Shown: piece by piece, positions 46,588 to 58,800 of the stretch
Numbering within the stretch: the first letter of the stretch is position 1
Layout of the letters: the number at the start of each line of letters is the position of its first letter
Assembly: GCA_030704615.1 (NCBI GenBank)
Contig: CM060732.1
Span: 52,805,053 to 52,869,052, forward strand
Reading direction: 5' to 3'
Source of the DNA: Takakia lepidozioides
Lineage: Eukaryota > Streptophyta > Takakiopsida > Takakiales > Takakiaceae
DNA: 64,000 nt
The notes under the pieces: generated by a model
Seen by the model: the letters and a program-made list of their open reading frames with translations, nothing else
What the model was told of the DNA's origin: nothing
The model's database searches: none
Program-made: the position numbers and the translations under genes

Positions 46588-49500
46588 ATGGGAGCTCAAT
46601 CTGTCACTCACAGGGATATTCATTATGTGCAGAGGAAAAGAAAAAGGAAATCCGTGGGGGGAGATGCGGAAGTGGAAGAAGGTGATGGTGAGGAGGAGTC
46701 ATTTGAGGGACACTATGAAGACAAGGCCGAGGAGGTTATGGGTGGGCAGAAAGTGAACTCCTCGAAGGTGATTCTGTCGATGGAGGATCCTGACGGAAAC
46801 TTGGTTATCCCACTATGCAGGATGATCTCCATGCCCGCGGTTCGACCCGCATTGAGGAATGACATCACGAAGTTGAAGAACGATTTTGTTCACAGCTATG
46901 TCAAGGGATCTACTGTGTTCTATGTATCCACTGTGAACACGAAAAGAGAGGAGTGTCCTGTAACAGAGGAGATAGAGCAAAGTTGGGATGCATGCTGGCG
47001 GGATGTAAACAGGGAGTTTGAGTTCAAGCTGTCCAAAAAGGCCTCCACAAAAGCGTTTATGGGAAAGATGTTTTTTCTCTGGGATGGGAACCATAGACTG
47101 CTTGCCTGGATGGATTACATTTCAAGCTTGCACTTGGACGAGATCGAATGGCATTGGAGCGTGGTTTCCATGGTACTCGACCACAAAGGACGTGTCACGC
47201 AGCTCTTGACAGTCATGCACAACATAAACAAGTAAGTTACCAACATTGTTCCTGTTCCGATCTGCGTTTGCACAATTAGAAATCATCTTATGAGTTGAAG
47301 GTTTTTCCAGGTCCAATGAAACCTCCCATGTGACGACAAATCTCTGCCACACTCTATTCCGTATCCAGAAGATAGGGCTGATGCCACTGGAGTCATTCAC
47401 GAACGTGCTCAGTCCTCAGCAGATGAAGAGGTGTGCTGAAAAGAAGACAAGCACATGGTACAGCCTGACAAGGGAGGCTTTTCTTGACTACATGTACACG
47501 GTAAGCTTCTTGATATCTGTTTGATTGTTGTTACTGCAAATTTTATCAAGAAACGGCAGTGTTTGATTCTTTCTCCCTGTAATGTATGCAGCAAGAAATA
47601 GCAGAAACTGGTTTGAAGGCAAAAACAGAGTACTATGCTTCCCACACAAAAGAGCAGAGGTCTATTGGGCTTGAGGACATAATGAAATTCGAGATGAACA
47701 ATCAAAGGAAGAACCTCATGAGTGCGTTCGACAAACAAATCCGCATAACAGATCCAAGTTTTGGCACGGAATTTCTGGAACAGATGAAAGCACATTATGA
47801 CAAGTATGGCTCAAAGCCAGAGATGACCCAAGAGAAACTGCATTGCCTTTCCATTTCAATGGTGGACAATGCAACCAAAATCAGGTGGTTGGAGATCTGG
47901 AATTCCGATCCACTTGTGAGAGACACCAACATGTTCCCATCTCCTGAGAGGGACTCAAAGACACAAGCAATAAAAGTTGTTAGCGACCACACATTCGACC
48001 AGTGGCTACACAAAGCAACCTTCTGGAGCCAGGTAAAGTATCCACAAAACCATTTTCAAATGCTTGTGCTGCTCCGTGCTCTCTCCACAATTCTTATGAT
48101 CTTTTTTTGCTGCAGTTGGAAAAATGAGCGGTGGTTGCACTTGGGGAGTCAATGGCAGACTACAAAATCCAGATGTCTTGCCCCCGGATCACACTGGAGG
48201 CCTATATCAAGAGATGGAAGCTCGCTATCTGGAACAACTATTTTTTCAGGGAGTTTGAGAGAGAAAAATGAATCTCTAGGTCCTACGAACTCAAAAACCA
48301 GTACAATAGCGAGCAAGCAATGAAACGAGTGTTGTATAGGTGTGACCTCCAAGAAACAATTATGGTACTTGAAGTGTATGTTTCTGTATTCTTGTTTCGT
48401 TTTTTCCATGTAGAACTGCGAATTTGGAGGTTTTCAGGGACCTCTGAAGGCTCTGGACGTGCAGCCGAGCAACATTGCGTTAATGCAAGCTTGCATCCCT
48501 TTGTTTTGGTTTCACTTTCATGTACCTGGGGTATCCAATGAAGTCGTTATTCTGCATGTGAAAGGGCAAAAATTGACAGGCAAATCAACTTTGCGTCAAT
48601 GCAAGGTTGATGAAGGGCCTGGCTGTGTAGGTTTTCCTCTGTTCTTGGGCTGCTTTTTTGGTGGTTTCCAGTTGCAATGCTGCCAGGATGAACTTAAAGT
48701 CGGTTTGGAGTTTGTTTGAAATGTTGTTTAGAGCTTACACTGTACCATCAGACAACCTTGCGTTGACGCAATGTTATTTGACGGTATGGATTGCTAGATT
48801 GATCCCGCCAAAATACCCCGATTTCCATACAATTGTAGGAAAGTTAAGGTTATCAAAAATACCCTGGACAGGTGTTTCAGCAGAGGAATTCAACCTTGCG
48901 TCAACACAAGGTTGAATATCCATACCAGCAGATATTCGGATGGTGATTTTCAATCACTGTTTTCCATTTCCTCTGTTAATGAAAACAACCTTGCGTTGGC
49001 GCAATGTTGAATTCCATTGCCAAGCACTGTCTCTTTCAATGCTACATTATCATAGGTGTATCCGCCAATCTTCTTTGCGTCCACGCAAGGTTGATTGGGG
49101 TTCCAATGTTGTGCATGAGATGTTTTAGGATAATGGGCTTTCCCTCTCGTACGTGCTTGTTGAAAGTGCAGTTCTCCAAATTTGGTGTTTTCCATTTCAG
49201 CTCGAATCAACATTGCGTCAACGCAATGTTGAATTGGGCTTTCAAACGTTGGTTTATCAGTGTTACTGACCTGCATGCCAATACACTTCTCGTGATGTGT
49301 GATCTGTGTCCTGATCAGATCGATTAACTGTCTGGATTTTGGGTGTGTGTGTCATTCAGGTATATGTATCATGTCCTCATATCGGGAAAGTACCTTAGCG
49401 ATGACCCAGACTTCATCTACTCATGGGCTGACCCCTCCAATGACAAGACAATGTACATGGCTGGTATTGCCAGAGACTGGAGCAGGGCGCACTTCAGAGA

Positions 49501-51044
49501 CAGTGGGTGGTACCTCGATCTGCCAAAACAGGACACACCATTCGATGAAGTTGTTTTGAGAAACCTTAATGACAACGCCGTGGCACTTGCCCCACTGGCT
49601 GACAAAGACATTCAGGACATAATCATTGCTGCTCTGGCTGCAAAAGAGCCTGAGAAATCTGCTACTCCAAAACGGAAGGGGAAGATTGCCGGGGATCCGA
49701 AGGGGAAGGGGAAGAGTGCAACTCCGCAAGAACAGGGCCCGTCAGAGGTTGCTGAAAGACAGCCTTCTCCAACTAGGAGGGATAGGAGAACAGCAAAGTC
49801 GAGGGAGCAACCTTTCGATGCAAGAGAACATCCATCCAGGGTTTTGGGCCAGTTCCATCGTAAGGTGGTGAATGAAAGTTTTCTGGCAATGATGGAATCT
49901 AGGAAGTCGACATTCAAAGGGGTGACCTCGAAATCATGGGACATGCTTGTTTTGTTCCTCACTTAGGGAAGCACATATGTCTTAACTGTTGTGTGAATAA
50001 TTTTGTTTTGGCAACTTGTTCTGGCTTGTCGATGGGATTGATTTCCTGTTGGATCAAGATTGGGCTTGTGACACTGTCTCCTGTTTTTGGCTGTAGGTCA
50101 CAAACAGGCCGGATTGGGTGAATGGAGTTCAGCAGGCATACGCGACTGACCTTGTGGTGCTGGACATTCCTGACGGTTTCCCTGTCCCTGATGTGTTGCC
50201 TTCCAATTCAACCCCCACTTAGAACAAATCGGATTCTCGTTACTGGCAGTGGGCCTTCTCATTCAGCAACAAATTCCTTTCTGACTCGGGGGCTCTTCTT
50301 CTCATGCAGTCAAAGGACATGTTGGCACGGAGAACTCTTTTCAGCTACATGAAAGCTTCCGGGTTTTGTGTCATCAAAACTTGGACCTGCATCAACACTC
50401 TGCCTCTTACGAAGGGCGAGTTCCCGGGGCAGAAAGTGAGTTGGTTCCTTTGAATTAAAGTTTCATGGTTCTGATGTACATGTCAAAAGTTGGTTTTGTC
50501 TTTTGCCTCATGCTCTCTTCGTGATTATTGACAGACTCGGGTGTTCGAAGCTTTGTGCCTGGTGAGGGTGCGTAAGGACACTCTTCCTCCTGGTATCAAT
50601 TGTTGAGTTCCAGTTGAAGGACCTTGCAGCTCACATTGACCCCACCTGTGAGCCTGTGGAGGATGATGTAATCTTCAATTACGTGGACTCGGGTCGAACC
50701 ACGAAAAGGTCGACTGGTGTCCCTTGGGGAGGTGCACGGGAGAAATCCCCAGCTGCCATGCAGACTTTGGTGGAGACATGCAGCCGTCACGGTGGACGAG
50801 TGGTTGACTTCTCTATGGGAACAGGTGGGGCCCTGAACACTGTGTTTGAAATGTGGGCAGTGAGCTTAGGGAAGCCCTGTTTGGATTTCTCGTTCATCTT
50901 CGATTTGCAGGAGCATCTTTTCATGCGTGCAAAAGCGCCGGAAGGCACTTCTTCGGCATGGAGGCTGATACGGAGCTCTTCTCAAGCGAGCTTCATCAGC
51001 TTGAGTCGGGCACTACTTCTGCCCCATCCATGGAGACTTCTTGA
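46588..51044 (+). pseudogene. ParB-like domain fused to N4/N6-type DNA methyltransferase, spliced, decaying
   Basis: Proposed exons: 46588-47231, 47312-47500, 47592-48032, 48116-about 48330, 49360-about 49965, 50097-50435, 50535-50824 (frame disturbed near 50604), 50911-51044. Exon 1 carries VIPLCRMISMPAVRP and, later, FFLWDGNHRLLAW, the dG.HR signature of the ParB/Srx fold. The 49360 exon has a basic, low-complexity tail. The end shows amino-methyltransferase features: VVLDIPDGFP in the place of the catalytic DPP(Y/W), a GALLLMQS strand, EKSPAAMQTLVE, and, across the 86-nt intron 50825-50910, VVDFSMGTG/ASF then SAGRHFFGMEAD, matching motif I and the following GR..G.E.D. ParB-methyltransferase fusions are known from phage and bacteria. 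Two TGA in exon 4, a TAG at 50220 and a frame break indicate decay; the catalytic DPP also looks altered. The initiator is uncertain. Confidence 0.6.
48469..49234. repeat. palindrome array, intronic cluster (seven copies)
   Basis: Copies at about 48469-48494, 48583-48611, 48752-48774, 48887-48917, 48984-49012, 49067-49097 and 49203-49234, all inside the putative intron between the exons ending near 48330 and starting at 49360. Arms vary (AACCTTGCG, AACATTGCG, AACTTTGCG) but pair within most copies. Confidence 0.9.
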
Positions 51045-51918
51045 GGAGCACGAAGCGCCTGACGAGGATCTCGACGTGGACTCCGATTTTGAGTGTGAGT
51101 AAGTTCGGCTCTAGTCGTGCAAAATATGTTGCATTTCATTGTGTCATTCCCGTTCGACAGATGGTTGCTTACATTGTCTATTTCTGGATGATAACATCTA
51201 CCACCATTCCTCTTCTTGCTTTCCAGAGTTCGGCAGGCGTCATCGAATACGCATACACCTTTTGGTTTCCAAGGATACTACATGTCCCCGAGTCCCCCTA
51301 GAGCTTACCGCTTGCCGGTTTACGCGGAAGCTTGCGCACGGGTGTTGTCCCAATAAACAATGTATTCGCCTCTCCATGGGGGTCGCGGAGAAAAAAAACG
51401 TCAAGGAGGGGCTGCTGTGTTCATAGATGATATTGCTGTAGACTCTGGAAGTAGTTCCTCTGAAACCTCCAATAGTTCTTGAGGTTCAAGTACCGAGACT
51501 TAATAAAATGTATTTTAGTTTTGCTTCCATCCCCAAACTGTTTTTCAAGATCTTCGCGCGTTCCCGTAAGTACAGTTAGGGATTGCCTAGGGTAGGTCTT
51601 CAGATTCCACCATTGACAAATGTTTGTGGGTTGGAATGAATGAACTACTTTGCAAAAAAAAGGGTTTGCTGTTAATATTCAATTCTCTAGCGGGCGATCT
51701 CCTCATTCAAAAATCATGTCCTCAATCCTAAACCATCCACAAACCTACCATTGTTCTCGGTCGGAAAGAATATTCATGTGGGGGCGATGAAAGGGATATA
51801 GGCGACAACTGATCCGCGGTAATAGGGGGGGGGGGGGGGGGAGCACGGAATTAGGACCTGCACACGTGGAATTGCTGACGTGGCGTGAGCCTAGTCAGGC
51901 TCATGCGCAAGCATTCCC
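51045..51918. other. no gene recognised; poly-G run and inverted-repeat arm
   Basis: This holds the 3' end of the preceding gene and unassigned DNA. A run of 17 G lies at 51825-51841. An 18-bp sequence TGCTGACGTGGCGTGAGC at 51873-51890 recurs inverted at 59853-59870. Confidence 0.5.
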
Positions 51919-52391
51919 CCCTGTGGGATGCTCAGTTGCAGCCGTTAGTGGAGCCTAATGCTGACGAGCGTGAGCGGGCAATGGGTTCTACCACTGGTAC
52001 CACGGCGGTACTATCTCTTTCTGAGGCATCACGTCGTCAGGTGTTGGGGCAAGCAATGGATCTCAATTACTTGACCTGGATTATCAGCTTGGCTATGGCT
52101 GAGCAACGCAGAGTGCGGAGTACACTTCCCTCGATGGTCTCTCTGCCTACCGAGACGGTACAGACAGTGAGTGGGGGCAAGCATGTGACGACCACGGGGT
52201 GTAGGCATCCATGGCACACGTGGGAGGTGCTCGAGGTTCAGAGGGAGTTGGCAGCCAAGGTGGCGGTGATGGATGAGGTTGGCGATTTTTCTCGGGTGGA
52301 GGAAGTCCTCGAGGATGAGATGATGGGGCAGGATGAGGCCTTGTCACTGACTGAGCAGGTAGGGAGTACTGCTCAAGAGGTTGCAACATAG
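51919..52391 (+). pseudogene. methyltransferase C-terminal part (motifs IX-X), copy 2
   Basis: Encodes LWDAQLQPLVEPNADERERA and RRQVLGQAMDLN, the end of a DNMT3-like domain, then an acidic linker to RT. It is open but lacks motifs I to VIII. Confidence 0.75.
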
Positions 52392-52734
52392 CAACCACTG
52401 AACGCGTCTTCTACCTCTAAGCCCACTGGACTTAAGGTTGCAGTTATGGAGGACAATTGGAAGGCTGACATTAGATCCATTGTCACTGGAGGAGAGAGAC
52501 GACGTATACGGCGGTTCATGAGGGCTTACAAGAATTGCTTTGCCTTCAGTTTGAAGGACTTGGGAGCACTGAAGGGTCAAGAGATTCGTATTGAGTTGGC
52601 CACTCACACGCCAATCTTTCGGAGATCCTATAGATGCAGTGACATGGAGAGGTCTTCGATTCAGATGAGGACTCAAGATCTCTGGGAGGCTGGTTTGGTG
52701 GTGCTCTCTGGTGGAGAGTATGCTTCAGCCATGC

Positions 52735-53200
52735 TGGGGCTTGGATGATGAAGGAAGAGAGTTCGTAGTAGCTTATGCTAGCCGCTCGAACAACGGTGTA
52801 GAGGCTAAGTACAGCTCATATGAGGGAGAGTGTTTAGCTGCAGTGTGGGCCGTGCCACACTTCAGGTGTTATCTATATGGCAATCTCTTCACCTTTGTCA
52901 CGGATCACCAGCCACTCAAGTGGTTGATGGAGTCAGACAAGCTTACGGGGAAGCTTGCACGGTGGGCACTCATACTCCAGGAGTATGTCTTTCAGGTTGT
53001 GCATCGACCGGGTTTGGTCAATTGGGATGCGGATGGATTGAGTTGCAATCCATGCACGAGCCAGCATGATGACACTGGAGCTCGGTGGCATGGTGAGACG
53101 GACGAGGAGATGGTGCCGGGATGGCATGCATCTGCCTTTTTTGTGTATCTTGGCATCGGGAGGTCAGGTTGGACCTACAACAGAGATGACTGTAGACGGT
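52735..53200 (+). pseudogene. RNase H, copy 2
   Basis: DDEGREFVVAYASRSNN, KYSSYEGECLA, VTDHQPLKWLM and HRPGLVNWDADGL, open from 52711 to 53208. The start of the domain is fused to an RT remnant by the deletion. Confidence 0.8.
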
Positions 53201-53421
53201 GTGTCTGAGGACCCTAAGGCTAGTGATGAGCCAGGAGGTACTACAGATATATATGAGGATTTGGCTGTGTTGGACTATCTCCGTACTGGAGACACGGCAG
53301 CCACTATGACTGCCAGGGAGAGGGACCAAATCTTGCAACGAGCCAAGAGGTTCAAGTGGGAGGGGATACACCTGCTCCGAGTGTGGGAGGATGGTCGGGT
53401 GAGGATTGTGCCTCACCCCAC

Positions 53422-54330
53422 ACAGTGTGCACGGTTAGTGCGGCATGCCCATGAGGAGTTGGGGCATTTTGGAGTGCGACGCACTCACAATTTACTGCAG
53501 GGGCAGTATTGGTGGCGTGGTATGCATACAGAGGTGCAACACATCATGGCTAGGTGCATGGTGTATGACAGGGTGCATGCTTCATTCAACGCCCCTACAC
53601 CACAGTTGCATCATTTACCAATCATGGGATTGGGCTACAGGTGGAGTCTTGACTTCGCAGGACCGTTGCCACTAACTATGCGCCACCACAGATATGTGTT
53701 GGTGATGGTGGAGCACTTCTCCAAGTGGATTTAGTTGGTTCCATTGCCTGACAAGGCTAGTGAGGGGGCTGCATATGCATTCTTGGATCGTGTGCTTAGC
53801 CGATTCGGTGCTCCAGCTGAGGTACTCACGGACCAAGGGAGAGAGTTCTTGGGGGAGTTTCAGGCTTTGTGTGATAAAGCCTTGATAGACCACCGCACCA
53901 CTTCTCGGGATCATCCTGAGGCCGATGGCTTGGCAGAGAGAGTTGTTCCTAGACGGTGAAAAGGGGTTTGCGCAAGTATGGCTTGCAGAAAGGACACCTA
54001 GGAGATTGGGATCTTTCAGGTGCCTTGGTTAGCCATGTGCTACAGGTTCAGCAAACAAGCATCATTTGCATCTTTCTCACCATATTTCCTTCTCTTTGGC
54101 CGAGAGCCGGATTTGCCTGCAACCATTCGTAGGGACACTGCTCAAGTCCTTAACCTTGACGATCCGGACGTGTGGGTACGTGCATGTGATCAGCGTGCAG
54201 AGTTGTTCAAGAAAGTCATGCCCATGGCTTTTAATAACCTTGTCATTGCACAGCACCGTGATACGTTGAGGTATGCCACTATACGTGGTGGAGGATATCC
54301 TCTTGGGGTTCGGAGGTTTAGCCCTGGTGA
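53422..54330 (+). pseudogene. integrase, copy 2
   Basis: Same motifs and same lesions as copy 1: CMVY for CMVC, TAG after HFSKWI (53732-53734), and the two small insertions near 53950 and 54015. Confidence 0.85.
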
Positions 54331-54550
54331 CTATATTTATTTGCAGCAGACTGCTCCTACGACCTTGGATGTCACTGGAGGGCGTGTTATTCTGAGGGTT
54401 CGAGAGGTGTTGCCCTCAGGAGTCCTGATCTTGGAGGGTCGGGATGGCATGACGTGGAAAGACCATGTGCGTAATTGTGCGCCATGTCACCTTCCCAATG
54501 TCGATGGCAGAGTTGACCCAAACTTGGCAGTGGTACCTGCAGGTTTGAGG

Positions 54551-54858
54551 TGCATGCTCTGTGGGTCTACCAAAGGGGCAGCCACCATGCTGGTGTGTGA
54601 TTGATGCTTAAGAGGTTGGTACATGGGATGCTTGACACCACCTCTTGAGAAGGTTCCTGATGGAGATTGGTTGTGTCCACACTGCTTGGGATAGTGGCAG
54701 TGGACATGACTAGAGGCAGCTAACAAGACATGGGAGGCCAAGCTCATAGGAGTCAATACACGAGATCCTAGGCTCAAGTTCACAGGTTGCAAGACGGCAA
54801 CTAATGATGGGGCAACTCTTGCACCCGGCCTCTTGATCTATCGAGTTTGAGTGTAGTA
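54551..54858 (+). pseudogene. PHD finger, copy 2
   Basis: Same Cys4-His-Cys3 pattern as copy 1, with one synonymous or conservative change (His to Tyr in GW(H/Y)MGC context at 54622) and the same TGA after CD. GWHMGC in copy 1 reads with TAC here, so the His ligand may be altered. Confidence 0.65.
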
Positions 54859-54977
54859 GGGACAGTGGTGGAGGACTTAGTGAGGCTATGGTCACTATCA
54901 CATCTTGTGGCTACCTGGACTTAGAGGGACCTAAGCACCAGCTAGGGGGGCGATTGTGTGGACTAGTGACTGCCTTC

Positions 54978-55890
54978 AATTGGAGGTTGCTCTTCGGTCG
55001 CCTCCGGGATCACTTGAAGACCTTCCTCTCCAAACAATGGTTGCAGAATCGGGTTTTGGTGTACGTCCTCATCTCCGCCAGAGGTTTCCTCTCCCATTAT
55101 AAGTTCCCGTCTCGCCTTCCTCCTCCTTTCCTTAGCGTGTACCCTTTGCTTGTTTGATGTGAAGTAAAGTGTTCTTCGATGTTTTCTTCTCCCTCGGGAT
55201 ATGGTCACCGTCTCTACAGAATCCAGGGTTGCAAAGACAATATGGAGAAAAAGGAAAAAAGGGGGCTACGGTGGGTTCAGCGCAAGGCCTTCCACGCCAA
55301 GATGATCGCTCGGAACGACCTGTGCGCCACATGCTCATTCCACATGCATGGCGAACACGTGTCCATCTAACCGTTATGTATATCTCCGGAAATCATTTTT
55401 TCTCATCCACCGAAATTCGTTCGGGTCTACCTCTCATCCGAAAAAGTTCATTAATTTGTAATAGCTTTTGGGATGTTTCAGAGGAATGTGAAGTATGTAT
55501 AGCAGTGCAGGTGCCGTTAAAATTGAATGGAAATGGGCATCTCATCTGGAATCTCTGACATGACAGGCAAATGGCGGCTCTGTTAGTGAATCTTGCTGAG
55601 TTGGTTGTCCAATGCACTGGTGGGGCACCTCTGAGAAAACAATTGCATTCTTTGATTAGGGCTGACATTATCCACTCCGCATTTGGGCACTCTGCGACCG
55701 TCCACTTGGTTCGCATGGGGACACATTTCTACGATGTGTCGAACCGCGTTAGGAGACCTACAAGTGGGTGCGACACCTGCAACTGTGTGTATGGACGTCA
55801 TCTATACAGCCAAAAAACTCCGTTCTAGTACAACCTGCAATCAGAAGCAACGTCGGACTGTGAACTGTTCGTTTTGAAGCAACATTGAGA
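54978..55890. other. leader region of the MULE-like gene or unassigned
   Basis: Contains a frame at 55571-55828 with CDTCNCVYGRH and a pyrimidine-rich stretch, but no recognised domain. It may hold 5' untranslated DNA or a lost exon of the transposase gene that follows. Confidence 0.3.
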
Positions 55891-55891
55891 G

Positions 55892-58800
55892 ATGGCCTCC
55901 CAGCTCATGGGCTCCCTTGACAGTGAGGACCACCCTCTCCCCTTTTCTTACGAGGTGGAAGATGATTGTTTTGCGGTGGTGCATGAACACGTGCTCGCAA
56001 CGCAGTTTCGGTTGGAAAATGGAACTCTATTCCTTGAAAGGGAAGTGTACGATGCCAATGGAAAACTGCTCAAGTACACATTCCAGAAACCTTCGCATAC
56101 TGCACCAACCACACAATGGAGAGTGACTCCAGGCAGATACAGGGTGCTCAGTGCTCCTCGGAGACAGTTCGTTACTCCTGGCACGGCAGCATCAGTGGCC
56201 CAGGAGAAAACACCCGTGGTTGTCAAGAAGGAGTCAAGTACCGTTAACACTGTAGTTGAGCTTTCGGACTCATCCTCCGATGACGCCTGTGAAATACCAC
56301 CCGTGGATCAGCCATGTCCACATCAGGAAGCAGATGTGGAGGAGATCACCAGTGTCATTCCTAAACTGAAAGCCATGGGTGGGATGGCAAGATTCAAGAG
56401 TGAGTTGAGGGGGATTGATTGGAGCACTTTCAATGTTCAGAGGGTGGCATTCTTGCCGGAATCTTTTGATGGTAATATTGTTTTTGAGCTACCTCCTCCT
56501 GGTCGCGTTGGGGGCATTTCCAGTCTCATGGAAGGAATGGACAAAAAGCACGATGGGCACCCTTGGCGCCGCACAACAACCACGACAACCTCATATTCAG
56601 GCGAACAGTCTGTAATGGGCACCTGAAATGCGAGAACATGAAATGCAGACACTTCGCATTGTCGGGTGTGCAAAACCAAAGCGAATGGGATGGTGTCAGT
56701 GAGAATCCATTCAAGCCTGGTGTGACACCTCCATACAGTAATACTTTTGTGTGCAAGTTCTGTAGGGTACCGCCTTGCTGCCTTACAATGTGTGGCGCCA
56801 GAATGTACTATGTGGTGCATCGATTCAAAACCCTGACTAGAGCCAATGTCCATTTCGGTTTTCACAACCACCATGTGTCCAAGGGGGATTATAGGGAGAG
56901 CGTTGAGACAGTCTCGCGTCTGATAAGGCAAGAGTTGGATACCAATCCAACTGGAACCACATCTGCAATTGCCATGGGGGCGAGCAAGTCCTTTCTCGAA
57001 AGCCGTATTTTGTGTGCATCGGATTCGGTTGGAGGAAAACTGGAGGGACCAGCTTTGGACACTGTTATGGACCATTTCTCGACTTTGACTTCTCCAAACA
57101 TTAGGAATCATGTGAACGCTTTAAGAATGGGCTCTGGGAGCCGAGGTTATATGGACAATATTATGGATTTGAAGAAAAGGAGCATGTACGACTACATCCA
57201 AGACAGCGTTTTCCCGGGGCAAGGAGCCAGGAAAGTGTTCCTGTTCAAAATGTCCACAAAAGGTGAGGGCAGCGGAGTCAGCCTGGTTAAACGTATGCAA
57301 AAGGGTGGCGATCTAGGCAACTGCTTCCTTATGTTCGATCACGTCAAGAGGGTTAAAGACTGGACCACAATGGCATGTCATGTTTACGACCCTGTGTACC
57401 AGCGTGTCATGACAATTGCAGTGTGTGACATGCAGTCAGAGGACACAGATTCACAGCAGCTCATGTGGGAAGCTCTCATTCGTGTTATGGCCTCCAATGG
57501 TCTCCCATCTCCCAATTCTGTTGGTTTCATGGCCGACAGTGCTCAAGCTAACTTCAACGCTGTCCGCATTGTATTCGGGACGGGAGATCCAAAAGTGCCA
57601 ATGCTTGGAAGAGAATGTACGTGTCTTTTCCATTGGACATAATCCCTGGATAAATACACAAAGACAGACATCAAGCCAGATATGCAGAGTGTGCATCGTC
57701 AACTGTGCAAACAATACAAAGACGCCAAAACTATGGGGGAAGCGAATACATTGTTCCAAACAATTCGTGCCTGGTGGTACTCATCTGGAGCGTCATCGGA
57801 GGACAGCATGAGGGCACTGGAAGACTGGTTCGCATTTTGGCACTTCCGTTACCAACAGTGGGGAGTGGCCATGACAACGGTGAGTGGTTTGCATTCACCT
57901 TCCTTTGGGTGCTTCGGATATATCTTTCAGGGTCCCATCCTAATATTGGCTTTGTGTTTTTTTGCCTTGCAGCATATGTCCATTGAGGAGATGGCGGACA
58001 TGCCGTCTTGCAATCTAGCGGAGACAGTGCACAATGCCTGGTTGTAGCAATCCGGCAAAAAGGGAAGAGATTTGTATGCGGCTACGGCCTCTGCAGCAGC
58101 AAACCAGATACAGGTCATTCTTGAGGGGTGGCTTTGGAGGCAAAGGCCCAGACAGGAGCAAGTTGATGTTGTGGGCAGCCAGAAGATCGGGGGATCCCAG
58201 CAAAATAGCGCGGGCAGTGAGCATATGTGCAGATGGCACCCCTCTCGTGGGAAGAGTTCCCCATCTGGAAGGCGAAGAGAGATTCGGGTCTTGCAAACGG
58301 AAATTGGATACCCCTCCCGGATCGGATGCAAACTCCCATAGGGCGGACAGGGTCAACTTCTCGACGCCACGTGTTCCCTTGGATCAGAGATGGAATTGCG
58401 GAACATCCACAGGTGAGGGCCATTCTGCCCCAGACCGGACCCCTGCATCAAGCACTGTCACTGCAATGGTTGAAGACCAGAACGTGGTGCGACATGTAAT
58501 AGAGTCCATGTGCTTGGATGAGGTTTGGCATATAGAACGCACAAGTGCTGGATTGCATGTGAAATGCGCGGCGATCAGGGCCACCAATCATGAAAAATGT
58601 ACATCATTAATATCCAGAGGGAAAGAACGCACTGCAGCTCCTACATTCACTGGTTTGTTTCTCCCTTATGGGCAAGGAGAGGCAAAGAACCACATGTTTT
58701 GGTTTTGCGCTGACGATTGCGGGAGATGTGTGCGTGGGATAGTGAGGCCCTCCGTGGTGAGGAAGCCTACTCCACCAACCGTGTGGCCTGTGAAGATGGG

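Larger units (their letters stand above)
51919..54976 (+). mobile_element. DNMT-element copy 2, 5'-truncated, RT core deleted
   Basis: It begins inside the methyltransferase (just before motif IX) and ends 18 bp into the LTR-like repeat (TGTGGACTAGTGACTGCC). Relative to copy 1 about 0.8 kb is missing at about 52735, removing the RT catalytic core: the frame runs from the RT N-terminus (GGEYASA) straight into RNase H (DDEGREFVVAYASRS). RNase H, integrase and PHD follow. From about 53422 to 54950 it is nearly identical to 41814-43342, sharing the integrase TAG, both small insertions, the Cys-to-Tyr change and the PHD TGA. Confidence 0.9.

Noticed and set aside
46000-49234. Repeated palindromes as a CRISPR array
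   Set aside because: Spacing is irregular (40 to over 150 bp), the repeats vary, spacers are coding or intronic, there are no cas genes, and the context is a plant nucleus.
50220-50222. TAG as a splice acceptor rather than a stop
   Set aside because: CCCCCACTTAG looks like an acceptor, but the nearest usable donors give introns of only 35-50 nt, too short for plants. I treat it as a stop with reservation.
46588-51044. Bacterial or phage contamination
   Set aside because: The ParB-like and methyltransferase parts are interrupted by GT-AG introns with pyrimidine-rich acceptors and sit in continuous plant repeat DNA.
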